From positions 4,753,501 through 4,817,500 of the forward strand of contig JBBMNZ010000027.1 in assembly GCA_037954325.1 (NCBI GenBank): DNA of 64,000 nt, read 5' to 3'. Shown here piece after piece: positions 21,387 to 34,758 of this stretch. A program made the position numbers and the translations under genes. Below the pieces are notes generated by a model that was not told the origin of the DNA, did no database searches, and was given only the letters and a program-made list of their open reading frames with translations. The DNA is from Fistularia commersonii (Eukaryota > Chordata > Actinopteri > Syngnathiformes > Fistulariidae). How positions within the stretch are numbered: position 1 is the first letter of the stretch; every line of letters begins with the position of its first letter.

Positions 21387-24332
21387 GCATACAGTGATGG
21401 CTGCTGTGGCAGGAAGTGGAGGAAAGACACTACAAGATGGCTGCTAGGAATAAGAGGGGGCAATGCTTTGTACCTCCTGGAGACTGTATTAAATGTATAT
21501 TATTTTTGAATACTGCCTCATCGCCGTGCTACTCAAGGCATACATGAAAGATGTAGGGCTTCGCTGTATGGAGATAGAAGAGGGAGTGCAAATGAGCTTG
21601 ATTGTGTTTCAGTGACAGTAACAGCCTGAAGGGTTTTGCCCTGAGGAAACACTCAGGCACAGACACACACACATACACACTCAGACACACATACAAACAC
21701 ACACACAGTGCTGTGTGAGCTCAAGGCAGGCTCCAGATGGAAAGGTCAAAGACACTGCCTCACCATCCCAGCATGCTCTGGGCTCCCAAAAACAAGGGGA
21801 GCCTCTGGCCACACACGCGCACACACATCTGACGAACACCTCAGGTTTTCACGAATAGCTAATTACTTCCGAGTCCTCCTTTTAACAGCCAATTCACTCC
21901 ATCTATCTCATTCACCTATCTCCTCTTCTCTCTTGGTTCTCTCTCCAGGCGGTGTTCTACAGTTTGTATGAAACCAATAAGGAAGTCTCTGACTTGCATT
22001 GACAAGAAATGTGAGGAGAAAAAAAAGCAACACCAAGGATTAAACACAGATCTGCCTAATTAATCAGACATCAGCATGCCTCCCTTTTGAAGGCAGGTTG
22101 TGTTATCAATGTTGGTGTATTTTTGCATACACATGTAAGAGAAGAAGTGTGTGCGTAGTGAGTGTTCATGCGATGAGTCGGTGTCCTTTACGGTGCTCCA
22201 ATACTCATTATTCATCACTTCCCTTATTCAAAACAGCACTCAGTACATGGAGCTGTTCATTATACTTGCCAGAGACAAGTGGCAATATATGTGTGTAGGA
22301 CCATTTGCACGTGTGTATAAACAGCAGCCCTGCTCAAGGACTTAAATCAGTTCAGCAGCTGGTGGAAGCGATACTAGTACTCCAAACCTAAGTAAATCCG
22401 CTGGGCCATGGGACAATGAGTCATGGCACCCCGTGCTGCACAACTCACATAAAATCATCATACATGAGATGAGAGGGATTAAGTCAAAGTAGCTGGTGAA
22501 AAGAAAGAGCGCACTAAAAAAAATAAAAATAACAAGATTTACACAGCTGCAAAGACAACAGTTTATGAGTGTGGGTGTGTTTTTACTAAAAATACAGGCT
22601 CTACAGACAGAGAGGTGGCTAGATTCTCAGGGGCTAAATGCCTTTGTCCATCCCAGAGCCATTTCTCCAATACAGGAAGTCAAACCTTGTGGCCAACGGC
22701 TGACTCACCCACATATCACTCCATATACCTGCAAGGTGCCATATTCAGTTGGCCTCAAAAACAACCAGGTTATATAACCTTTATAAACCTTTTTTGCAAT
22801 TTTAATAAAAAGGTGTTTGTGTTATTAGACAAGATCCAGTGAGCAATTGCATGACAAAAACAAATGGAGCCCAGACTTAAGAGATTGCTGAATACAAATA
22901 AAACAAGACACACTCATTCTTACTTTACCAAACCAAAATTAACTGGATAGGAAAAAATAAACTCCCCAAGTCAGACTAGTAAAAGTTAAAGGAAGGACAA
23001 TATAGGTGAGCCCATTCCAGAATCTGCTTCTAGAAATACATTTTCAAGCTATGTTTTTGGGAGAAAGAATTAGAAATTAATCAAGCCAGCATCTATGGCT
23101 CAGGGTATGAAGCAGGAAGAAGAGTGAGAGGGAAATGAGAGGTTGGAGCCGACCCCTTTCTCTCTTTGGGGTAATAAATCACTTGTAAGGTTTTGGGTCC
23201 CAAGCTCTAGTGACCTGGGGTGCAATGTGTCCAGGGACAGAAGTACGGAGACCTTCTGATTTACCAGCCAGAGAAAGGGTGGACAGCTGGTCCAGCTGGG
23301 TCTCTGTCCTGTCTGAAGCCAAGGCGTAAAGCTAAAAATACATTTGCCCACACACAAACACAATCTTTGAATCTTTAATAAACTCCACAATGAAAGGCTG
23401 CCAATTGAGCTTCTTTGTCATTTTCAGGTTAGTATCTTCCTGCATAAGCATGAGAGAAATGATGTGCATTGCTTTCGTATGACTTCTGTGTAATTCTTAG
23501 AATGAGCCAGGACTATATTTGACAGAAGTAGAAGAAAAATATATAGGGACCGACACCTACACAAAAAATGGATGGGGATCTTTGAAGAAGCACGATAATG
23601 GGAAGTCAAGACATGTTGATACTAACAGGGAGATATATATAAGATTTAGCGAGATAACAAAATTACAGTGCCAAAACTTTTAGTTGGTAAGTTTGAGTAG
23701 CTCGTCTAAATCCTACAATCCTAAGGACACCATTCAATGCATTTCAGTGTGAATATCATTGTATCATACGTTGAGCCAAAACTATATATAATGCCCATGG
23801 AGAACACACACACATGCAAACATATGTACATACATCCACAGATGTGTGGAAACACATACTCTATGTTCACTCACATATGCTAAGCTAACACTGCTTTTTA
23901 ACCAGCAGATGGTTTTGGGGTTTAGCCAACAAGGTCACTTATCAGAATCAAGAGTCTTGTTGTGGCTGGTTGGTGAGGGGTGAAAATGTTCAGACCTGGT
24001 ATTAAGGCCACCCGGAGAGATCAAATCAAAATTGGGCAAATAAAAGTTTATTTTCAAAATACATTCACGATGCATTGTGTCAAAGCAAATATGGCTTGGG
24101 CTTAAGTCAAATGATTGCTTAGTTCCATAGTTCATTTTGAGAACAAATATATACACCAGGATATCGTTATTATTACATAGCTTACACAGAGTGCAAAGAG
24201 GCCCGTCACAAGTGTAAAAACATTTAGGAATTTTCTGTGCTTGTAATGTAGCTCTCTACTTTTTAAAACTTCCGGAGAGGGATGAATATCAATGTTGTAG
24301 ATATCTGTGTGCCTCATTGACAACAAAGTGTA

Positions 24333-24560
24333 CTTGGGGCTACAGGACACAGGTGCCAAGAGCGGTTGTCTTGGAACCGAAAGTTCCTGGTTCTATTCCC
24401 ATGAGGCTCCCAGCCAATATTGTTCTGCAAGACACTGAACCCCTGACTGCTCCCCAGGCACTGCTCAAGTGGCTGCCCTCTGCTCATGGCTCATCCATGA
24501 TGAGTAAAAATACAGGAATAATTTCCTGCAAGGGATTTATAAAGTATTCAAAAAAAGAAA
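24333..24560 (+). mobile_element. tRNA-derived SINE, copy 2
   Basis: Same family as 19089-19305: GGGGCTACAGGACACAGGTG at the A-box position, GTCTTGGAACCGAAAGTTCC, B-box-like GGTTCTATTCC, GCAAGACACTGAACCCCTGA, CTGCTCCCCAGG and GGCTCATCCATGATG, ending in an A-rich tail that contains AAAAAAAG and ATTGAATTAAATTATTGA. Orientation is the same as copy 1. Confidence 0.75.
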
Positions 24561-25234
24561 ATTGAATTAAATTATTGATAGATCCAGCTCAACTAGCAGA
24601 CCAGCTACAAACATTCAGCCAGATCATATATGACAAGATGGCATTTCCTTGAGAACAGAATTCTTTCGTATATACTTTGTGATATAATATAATTCATTTA
24701 TATACTAAATCTCAAGTCTGCTTGATGTGAGCAACATACACACATAATTTATGAATGAAACCACTGGAGATGAGCTCACTTTAGCGCTTGTTGCATCATT
24801 TACAGCACCACTCTCACAGGTGAGTTGATGCCAAATTAAAGGCTGACCTGTCAGGAACAGAACGAGTGAGTGATCTTGTAATTTGTTCAACCTTTCACTG
24901 CCTGTCATTGGCTGTGGACACCGCAATGACAGCAAGTTATTTGGTGAGATGTTCTAACTTTGAGATTGATGCAAAATGGACATCTTCCTTCAAGTTTAAA
25001 GGTTTGATATGAAATTAAGGCTCACAGATTGACATAATCAGTGGTCTGTTAAACAATAGACTTCTAATATTGTACCTTCACACAATCATTAAAACCTTTT
25101 AAAATGTGTAAATTATTTCTATAACTTAGTATACAATTTTTTCAGTATTGCAACTCTGTTGTGAATTACTTTTCCACAGATTACTACAAATAAAATACAT
25201 GGCAGGTTTTGTCTTTATATCTAATAACCTTTAC

Positions 25235-25432
25235 CTCGCGGTTCTTCAGCTTGTTTTGCCAGTTTACGGAGGGCTGCAGCAAATCCAGAGTGAGCTGACT
25301 GCGTAGCTGGGCTTCCATTGGCTACGATGGAGCCGTTAAGAGGCGACGGGGTGAGGGGGCTGACTGTCGCCGTGGTTCGGGTTGCCGTGGAGATCATTCC
25401 TAAGGATGGTGACTTTGGCTCATGGCTCATGC
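25235..25432 (-). CDS. gse1: gse1 exon 2, with internal start MSHEPKS
   Basis: The 198 bp exon has acceptor CTATTTGTAG|GCATGAGC and donor CGAG|GTAAAGG, phase 1 at both ends. It encodes residues about 13-79. MSHEPKSPSLGMISTATRTT is followed by TATVSPLTPSPLNG, SPATQSAHSG and FAAALRKLAKQAEEPR. Human has the same blocks, MSHEPKSPSLGMLSTATRTT and FAAALRKLAKQAEEPR. The ATG at 25430 lies two bases into the exon and is the likely start for transcripts whose upstream exon is non-coding. FAAALRKLAKQA is a predicted amphipathic helix. Confidence 0.97.
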
Positions 25433-26315
25433 CTACAAATAGACAGAAGGGAAAACAATGGTAGCATTTTAAGACCAATACTGTACTCAATTATAAAAAA
25501 AAAAGAAACAAAGCAAAAAATAAAAAACACTGTAGGTATCATTGAACTTATTTTTTTTAGAAAAAAGACTTTCATTTATTTGGGTGTGGAAGGACTATAT
25601 AGATGGTGGCCATTGATAAAAATATCACACGTAACATGGGGGAGGAAAAAAAAACTAAACAAACAAAAAAACTAGCTGGCAAATACTATGTGAAAAAAGT
25701 AGTGCAACGCTATTCCTCCTACGATGGGGAGACAGTATGCAGCACGGTGCTGAGTGTCTGTGACAGCTGGGGCAGATAGGGATAGGTGGTGAGGTGGGGC
25801 AGAGGGGCTTTCATTGTATGGCTTAGGGTCAAAGGTGGGAGGTTAGGAGGGCAGGTCACCCTTCCTTAGCAAGAATTCCAGTCTGGCTGTGTGGCTGCCT
25901 GAGGTCAGAGTTTACACAATGAGTCGACGGAACGGGCTCCAACACTAGCAGAGTGGCGTATTTGTCCAACTGGTGGTATCTCTAATATTTAAAGCTATTA
26001 CAATTTACACATCCAATGCATGTCCTGATATAATTGTACAACTCAATGGCACTCACTGGCTCCAGTGTTATAAAAAAACAATGAGAAATGTGTCCCCATT
26101 CTGACAATGTCTATCAACTTTGATCTTTCTCAACCCACAAAGATGAATAAACAAAAAACTTGTGAAATGAATCAACATTCTAGAAAAGGAGCTCTGGCTA
26201 AATTGTAAAGGGACAAATAAAAAGGCCCATTTGCTGCCCAGCATCTATAAGAGTTTGTGATTAAACGTGGAGAATGGACGAGGAGGGTTATGTTCTGCCA
26301 TTTGTGTGTGCGCCA

Positions 26316-26340
26316 GTGTGTGTGTGTGTGTGTGTGTGTG
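26316..26340. repeat. (GT)n microsatellite
   Basis: About 12 GT units. Confidence 0.92.
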
Positions 26341-27722
26341 CATGTTGAAAGGTGACACTGCGTTGACAGCCCCTCGGTCAGTAAAATCCCTAAATGCCAG
26401 AAGGGCATGTGATAGCCATACATGCTGGAGCAAAACACACAGAAACACATATCAGGGGCAGCTCAGAGGACAGTGTCTGAAACAGTTGTTCGTGTTTTTG
26501 TTTTCACTTTTAAAACAAAACCTCACCTTTAATGTCAAATCCAATACAAAAATATGTTGCATATACCCAGATGGAAAATGCTTACTCAAAGTATATCAAT
26601 AGCAGAATTAGATAATTGGGAGATAAATCTGGGTTTACTCGAGAGGCTGAGAGGGCTATAAAAAGATCATGTTGCCTCAAGAGATTAAAGGAGAGCCACA
26701 GCACACCCTTGTGTGTTTGACACAGCGGTAAGTCAGACATAGGAGAGTACAACATTCCCAACTACTCCTGCCTGTAACCCCTCGGTTACCCGGTGCACTC
26801 TGAATGAACCCAGCGCACAATTAATAATGGAATCAACAATGTCTACTGTCTCAACAATACTCACTGTACCACGGGAAGACAGGCAAAGAAGTGAAATAAC
26901 AAACATATTGCCCCGCAAGCAACTGTAAAAAACGCTGTCAGACTCTCATTCTGAGGGGAAAGTCAGGAAAAGTTAGAAAAAATACAAAACCAAAAAAACA
27001 AAAAAAACAAAAAGGGAGTAATAGCCAGAATAGTTTGTAAAGGAAGCACATGGGATTCTAAACTCTCTTAAGAAACCACACACAGAAAACCACACAGTGA
27101 AAGGGGAGAAGGACAAGCACATAGCTTGACAAATACACACAGAGGCACACATCCGGAGGTCTGGCATTGCCCTCCCACCCCCACCATAGACAAAAAGCAT
27201 GGTCTTAGCTTCTTACTGCACAAAGGAGTGTAACCGCTTCGATCCCCCATGACTGCATCTTCACGTTAAGCCCAGCCCCAAACACACCGGCTGGCACTAA
27301 CAGGACATAAACCATCTTCCTGGTCCACTCTCTTGCTCTCCGTCTATCTCCTCTCGCCCATCCGCCCTCTCTCCCTCCCAGCCCGCCTTCCTGTCCCTCG
27401 CACTGCCTCTCACAAAGACCGTTTAGGGCTTATCTAACAAAGCAACACACCACACACGCAGCTATCTCTCCCCTCCTTGCTTAAGCGCTCTCCCTCTAAG
27501 TGAGAAAACAGAAATTCTTAGCCTAGCAGCTGCTACGATGTCACATGACCTCATCCCCCCATTCCCCCGACTTCCCTCTTCACACTCACCCTCCCTCTCT
27601 CTCTCTCTCATTCCCTCCCAGCCTTCCTCCCTCTCTTCCCTCTCCCTCCTCCACCCCTCTCAACCTATAATTCCTTAGCCATTTGTAGATAACAGACACA
27701 GGCACGCATGCTCTGCCAAGGC

Positions 27723-27753
27723 GGGGGGTGGACGGGGGGTGGGGGTGGGGGGG
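27723..27753 (+). other. candidate G-quadruplex
   Basis: Four consecutive G-runs of five or more (six, six, five and seven) separated by TGGAC, T and T on the plus strand, continuing into GGAGGGGGAGGGGGGGAGAG downstream. The pattern satisfies the usual G3+N1-7 rule with room to spare. Confidence 0.7.
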
Positions 27754-29610
27754 TGTTGAGAAAGGAGGGGGAGGGGGGGAGAGACAGAGAGAACAGAGGA
27801 GAGAAAACGAGGCAAGAGAAAAAAAAATATATATAATAATTCACATTTGACCCCATTGCTGATTCTGGAGAGTGAAGCGGTGTGTGGATGTATGTGAGCA
27901 TGTACAGCTTTATTTTAGGGACAGAGACGTTGATTAATTATATGGGGGACTCTTCCTCTCTCATCACAGAAAGACAGACTGAGAAACATGTTGTGGCATG
28001 TGCTAAGCCTGACACCAGAGGGGAGGAATCATCTTCATGTAATTATACTTCCTCAAATTATTTCAATGTGCTGCTTTGCCATTGGGGTCATCCACGGTTG
28101 AATACGCTCTTTCAAACAATCGTAAGAGAAGAGGCTGAATTTATCATAAATGTGGAAAAAACAAGAAATTATTTGTCTTTACGCACAAGGAGTCCTCAAA
28201 AGGGCAGTGCTACTTTAAAGCTACACGCAGACACACACAAGCAGCAAAGTTTTTCAAGGTAGAGACATTGAAACAAATGAGTGGCTGGGATGAGGCTGGC
28301 TCAAGAAAAAGGGTAAAACTCTGCGTTTGGATTCACATGTTTGTCCTGCCATCATCATAGGGGTGTGAATGAGTTGTTCTTTAGTCATTTCCTCCCTCTG
28401 TCACTCATGACTTTTCTCAGACCAATGAGGGAGCAAGTGAGCCGGAGAGAGATGACAGGGAGAGAGATTATCTTTGGGCCAGAGCTACATGGTGGCTAGC
28501 ATTGTACCAAAGGCCACCTCTTGACAAAGCTCTTTTCTGTTCCCGAGGACATGGTCTGGCTCCTTTGAGAAAACACAAGACTGACACATGTTCACTGTCT
28601 GTCTCTCTCTTTTGCCCCTTCAGTGAACCGCAAAGCACACACTGCTGGTTTTGGAGAGGTTTGTCTTTATGAAGCCACCACAGCATTGGATCATACCCTG
28701 TCAGATCTCTTATGGCTTCTCTATAATAAATGAAAATTAGCAAAACACTTAGTGCGAAAGTATCAGACTCCTTACCAACAAATGCCAATGGACAATGTTC
28801 AAATAGACACCTTTCAACAGACTTTCATTGTTCAGCATTCATCACACCGTCTTGTTATTTCGGCTCAGATGGAAATATATATTACAAAATGCATTTAGGA
28901 AATTTACATGTATAATATGTAAAAACAATATTTTTCCAAGGCACAACCTTCTTAGTAAGTAATGAGGAAAACCATTAGCCAAGTAACCCATGACGCATTA
29001 TGTCTTACAATTGATCAACACAGTATTTAACTCTTATCACTTGGCAGCATCACACAGCCAGACCCATAGGCAATCTCTACCACTACATACTCCAAACAGC
29101 CAGCAGATGGCGCTGTCTCCGAGTTAATCTGCAAGAGTTCTATATTAATAAAACAACATATGTCACAGCCTTAATCCAGTGACAAGCATTTAAAGGAGAA
29201 ACAGGTTTAACAGATCTTGCTGCGCAAAACTGAACAGTAAAAGTCTGTATCCATTTGTGTTAAGGAGAAATAATGAAAAGGTTGACCATTTAGAAAAAAA
29301 AAAAAAAATGGTCCACATGCAAATGTTCTAATGCACTGGGAGGACCAGAGTTAAGTAAGTCTCTCTCACACCAGACCAGATGCAATTAGCTGTTTGATGC
29401 TGCTACATCCTAAGTGAAAACACAACAGCACATGTAGATTACAAACTACACACAGTGATGATCCAGCCTACCACACACGCAGAGCAGATTGACTGCTAAA
29501 TGGCATACAGTAAACACACAGTTTTAGCACCCCACTGGGAGTAAAGCCGATCACTAACTCCAGTAGTCAAACAAACAACACAGTTCCACCCTTTTGCTGG
29601 TTGGAATGCA

Positions 29611-29656
29611 GATCTCTCTCTCTCTCTCGCTCCCTCTCTCGCTCCCTCTCTCTCCT
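29611..29656. repeat. (CT)n with CTCTCGCTCC units
   Basis: Polypyrimidine tract with two tandem CTCTCTCGCTCC-like units. Confidence 0.85.
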
Positions 29657-30453
29657 TTTAACACATACACACAAATGCATGCATATAAAGTTAATCCTCT
29701 TGGCTCCTGTGTGCCCTGGCCAGTGGGGAGATAATGCAGTGGCAGCTCTGGCAAGTGGTTAATCTTTAACCAGAAAGGGATTTGCCTATCAGCTCGTTAA
29801 AACTAGCAGTGCAGTGCTGCTGGCTCATCTATCTGATCCAGCCACCGGCCCGCCACTGCCAAGGTACTAAAACAGCATATACAGTGTTCACTACCCGTGG
29901 TGCAGACAATGCCATCTGAACTGGTTTGGACCTGAGCAGGAGTCCTGCTGGGCATTGGGTGATGTCAGTCGCCTTCAAATGGTCAATTTAAAACAGGTTC
30001 GTAATTAACTAATTGGCTCAACATGCATTTTCAGGAAGGTGACCGAACTCACACATAACATTCATGTACTGTTGCTTAACACAATAATGCTTTCACCAGA
30101 AACCACCTTTTCTAGTGTAAACAGCCACAGGGAATTCATGAAAATCAGTCTAAGTTCACTGTAGAACAAATTTACTGGAAGCGATAAGATACGAGTATTG
30201 GCAGATTTTTTGCAGTAATATACAAAAGGGAAAGAGAAGCTAAAGTCAACTGACTGATTGAAGAAGCCCTATCATAACCGCAAAATAAAGAAAATACCAT
30301 AACACTCCGTAGAACAACATCTGGGAGAAAAAAAAAGCACTGCTCAGATCACAGGTCTGTTCAAACTGCACACAGAGCAATAAAGGTTTCACTCAAGGGA
30401 GAGACAAACTTCAGTTGGAGGAAAGGTTCAAATCAAGCTCACGCTAGATTCAC

Positions 30454-30566
30454 CCGGAATAAAGAGCTCTGCCACTGATGTTGTCAGTTAGATAGGTATT
30501 AGTCATTCTGAAGGGCTGCCTGACTTGTTGGCTGACAGTAGACATGCTGGCCGAAGGATGTGGGAG
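30454..30566 (-). other. possible unassigned exon-like segment
   Basis: On the minus strand, a pyrimidine-rich run ending CCCCCCCAG is followed by an open frame reading LPHPSASMSTVSQQVRQPFR and MTNTYLTDNISGRALYSG up to a possible donor CCGG|GTGAAT, where the frame would otherwise stop at TGA. The phases (in at 0, out at 2) do not fit insertion between exon 1 and exon 2, which need phase 1. It may be a non-coding 5' exon, an unrelated exon or chance. I do not recognise the peptide. Confidence 0.2.
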
Positions 30567-31183
30567 CTGGGGGGGCATGTAAGGAGCTCCATGTGAAGAA
30601 CAATTCTCACCAAAGATAGAAGGAAAAAGAAAAATAGGGCAGAATAAATATCTGAGCTGTGGATGAACATAAGAGGAGGAAACGGGTGGAAAGACACAGT
30701 AATTGCGGCTACTGCGGTAATTAAAAAAGTGCTGTGCCCAAAACCATGTTGGGAAAAACATTAATTATTACCAGCGAAATGAATAGAAAACATTCAAAAT
30801 AGTATATTCATCATGAGTCATTTACTGTACAATGGATATAATAGAATGATATGGCAAAACAACAAGAGGATCAGTTTAGGCAGGCAGCAATTCTTAAATA
30901 AGTGAAGTTCAGCAACTTTGTATAGAAAGGGTACCAGAGAAGAGAACCAGACTTATGAGGATGCAGATTAAACCACAGACACTTGGATACGAGGGTTCGG
31001 CCATAAACGAAGGTTGCATGCATTCACGCGGGCACTTGCACACGGACACAGACAAACACAGACACACCCACACACAAAATTCAGGAGCACAGCAGGATAA
31101 ACCTGCTTCGGTCGTTCCAGGTCTGTTTGACTTCTGAGATGAGATGCCAGAGCAGTGTACCCTAAGGCACTAGGGAACGGATG

Positions 31184-31188
<5 letters not shown>

Positions 31189-31246
<58 letters not shown>
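31189..31246. repeat. compound (GT)n(CTGT)n
   Basis: About 15 GT units followed by seven CTGT units. Confidence 0.95.
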
Positions 31247-31249
<3 letters not shown>

Positions 31250-31653
31250 GACGTGCATCGTGCATGCACACCTCCAAGTGCATGTCTCTGTGCATAAATG
31301 ACAATGCTTTTTACTCACAAGTATCAGTATCTGCCGCAAAAGGGAATCAAAGAAAATAATTCCACTGGAGAAGGAGATAAGAAAGGAGGGGCAGAGAACG
31401 GGGATACAAAGAAAAAAGGGAAAGAAACAGGGGGGGGGGGACCTGAGAGAGGAAAAGATCAATCAAAAATCCAAAGAGAGACAACCAGAGTATTGCCTGT
31501 GTCTGATCTGTCATTATTCAGCAGGCCTCCATGATGGAGCAACAGCAGAGGAGTACATCTCTCTCTGACGAGGCTCACTCTCACTGTCTTGTGCGCAAAC
31601 ACAAAGAAAACAGTCATCTTGCCTTCTGCCTTGTGTGGTTTTAAATGATAGGG

Positions 31654-31699
<46 letters not shown>
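31654..31699. repeat. (GT)n microsatellite
   Basis: About 20 GT units ending in GCGCGCA. Confidence 0.95.
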
Positions 31700-31700
<1 letters not shown>

Positions 31701-34700
31701 CCTTATTATTCATACCTCACCTCCTACTTCTCTTCCTCTCCACCATTCGCTCTGTATTCACCCCCCCCACCACCACCTCCAACCTGCCTGCCTGCCTGCC
31801 AGCAGCTTGCAACAAAAACACAGATTTCAAAAGACCAGCCGGCATCTCTTCCCTCTCTTCACCTTTGTCTGTTATTCTCCAACGCACACAGCCACAGAAA
31901 AACAGTGTGTCTTGGGGGAAGGCACGAGCTGAGATGATTTTCTCTCCTCCTCCCTGCATCCGACATACCCACCCCGAGCAGCACCATTTCCTCTGTCTGT
32001 TAATTACATAGTGGCTGTGGTGGAGGTTGCTGGGGATGTGTGGTGTACATACATGTGTGTCATCTGGGAAATGTGTGGCTGCGTGAGACACCAGCGTGGG
32101 CGCATGAGAGAGCAGTCTGGTTACGCTTCACAACATGGCTTAGAGTGAACACACATGCAGAGGCACACAAACACACACGAGATCCCTCTGTCTGTGTGTC
32201 TGGCTTTTTGTGGTCCATACCCCAGGAGTCAAGCTGCTGTCTGTAAGGCTGTGCTCTCTGTAGCCTCTCACTGGAGGGGACACAGCCCTACTGCTCCCCT
32301 AATGAGGTGGCCGGCTTCAACCCCGACCCAGCTGCTCGACTAAGAGCAGGCAGGGAGTCAACTCTGACTCACCATTCTCATCACCAGGGTACTATCAACA
32401 CCGTAGTTTAATCACCTACTCTGGAGAAACGAGAACTATGGCAAAGAAGCTCTTCCAAGCAAGACAGAGAGATAAGAGAGATGTTCCAGATCTTACACAA
32501 ATGTGAATTCAAAACAAAAAGTACGAGTAAAAAACTACAAGTGTGAAACTACTAGGGAGCCTGTCATGCTCTCTGCGGCTGTGATGCGCTTTTGGTCGCA
32601 AAGATAGATGTGGCCACATAATACTCAGACATACAAGGGCAACTAATTTGAAATTCAGAGACGCATACATTGTATTGCCATGAAATTTCATTTTGAGATT
32701 ACTTTCTTCCTTTCTCCTTCTGTCTGTATTAATTACTCTTTCCTTCCCTGCATCCTCTGATCAATTCATCCTCAACTCAGACTCTCTTCCCTCTTTTCTT
32801 TACATGTCAATGATGCACTCCATTGGGTTGTTTTTGCCTAATTAGCAGCTCTGCATGGCGCGGACTCCAAGACTGGTGTGCACTTCCATACGGGCGTGGA
32901 CACACACGCACATGCACGTATGCGCTACACCTTACACATCAGGGTCAGGTTGCTGACAGTTGTCCTTTATTCTTCCTAGTATAATTTGCATGTTTCTCTC
33001 TTAAGTGTGGCTTAGCTGACTGGGACATGGAAAATATTTTTTTTTTGCAGAGAAGAATAAAACAATTTCTTGATCAAAGACACAGAAACCCATAAAAGGC
33101 AAGAGTAACTGAGAGTCTTCAACGTTTTTATTCCATGTGTAAAATTACAATCAGTCTAAGCTTTGGAATTGTTTGAGTAGTTACACTCAAGGAATGTGTG
33201 CAAATGTTAACTTTGTACAGTAAATGCTCTGTGCTGACAAATGAACAACCCTCTCTTTCAAAAGCACCAATCCTCATGACTTTTCCAATTTACACTGGAA
33301 ATATCTATCAATGAAGAGTTCATTTAAAGAAACATAGGCTCCATGTGATGTGACGGTTGAGTCATAAAGTTGGATTTGTAATGGGTTAGCAAGGTAACAA
33401 GTTTCACTCAGGGATTTTCTTTTTCAAGAGGGGTCTGACTTTTCTCACAAACAAACCCATGTAAAATGCTGTGGATCAATATAGTCATGATTAAGTACAA
33501 AAAGAGTTGGCTGGTATGAATGTTTGGTTCATCAGTTGGTTATGCCAGTAATACATTCCTATTTCCTTCTGTTGTACTTGAAGAAAGTATATTCTAAATT
33601 TCCCACCAGTGGAAATACCTTCAAATCCACAGGGGAAGAGGGTCGTATTTGGAGTTTACCATAACTGAGTCTCATATAAGGCTTACCACTCTCCTGGATG
33701 TAAAGTTACCAGACTTACCATTATTAGAAAAGGTATGAACAGATCAATTACATGGTACATGTTGCATACTGACTTAAGAATTTTCATCTCATTTCAGCCT
33801 GTTAATGAGTTCTTACATCAATTTAAGTGTTTAGTTAATATATAAATTATTTCAATGTTCACCAGTTGTTCCTTCCTTGTATCTGTGTTCCTCTAGTATC
33901 CAGTATACATTGTTTATATTTGAAAAAGAATGTGTTTTCTGTGATTGACGTACACAGCTCCAGGTGACTAGAAAACATGGCATTATAAAAGAAGACCTAT
34001 TGAAGGGACCTTCATTTTTTTTAGATTATCATATACATTTATTGATATTCAATGATGTGGATAGCTTCATTTCATAATTGACTGCGTTGACCTGCATTGG
34101 ACAAATACATCTCAGACCTGAAATTGAAAAAAAACAAAAAACAATCCCCGACCACCCAATGACGAACACAACAGAATAATATCTAATAATATAGTCATAT
34201 TTACTATATAATCCAATATTAGACCTATGTTCTTATCTATTTATATCCTTGATGTTAGATATGGCACTTTGAGATAGCCATAAATAAATTACAACAAAAG
34301 ACCCAACACAGTATTGCTAAACTTTACTTGTGGAAACAACACCAGTCTGATGAAACAAGAGGAACACATCTGACAAAGCAATGACGGCTTCTACTGATCC
34401 AAGCATGTAGGTCCAAGATGGCCACAAAACCCACTTCACTTCTTGCAACACATATCTAACCTTGCACTCATGCACACTTAGGCATGCTTACAAATGGACA
34501 CACAGAGAGTATGACAGTCAGCTGATTTAGCAGATATCTTGGAGAGAGAGAAAGAGGGAGAGAGACAGATAGAGGGGGAAAAAGAGAGATGCTGATGTGA
34601 TAGCAAAAGAAAAGGCCTCTGTCTCAGAGTAGCTTGTAGCACAATGCTGGGTTATACTGTAAGAGTGTGACTTGAGAAAGCACAACCACAAGACAGATGG

Positions 34701-34758
34701 ACACGCGCGTGCACGCACAAACACACACACACGCGCGCGCGCGCGCACACACACACAG
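34701..34758. repeat. (CA)n with (CG)n core, Z-DNA-prone
   Basis: ACACGCGCGTGCACGCAC leads to CA units, then an uninterrupted CG run of about eight units, then CA again. Perfect alternation of purine and pyrimidine with CG steps favours left-handed DNA. Confidence 0.85.

Larger units (their letters stand above)
15912..25234 (-). other. gse1: intron 2 of gse1 (9.3 kb)
   Basis: Holds a poly-C/CA tract (16180-16212), a long (CA)n (18648-18717), a GT/poly-G tract (21352-21386), two related SINE copies (19089-19305 and 24333-24560) and a CpG-rich patch near 20530-21120 with a plus-strand open frame. No gse1 exon was recognised in it. Confidence 0.7.

Noticed and set aside
27882..28262. 126-codon plus-strand frame
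   Set aside because: No recognisable motif; consistent with chance.
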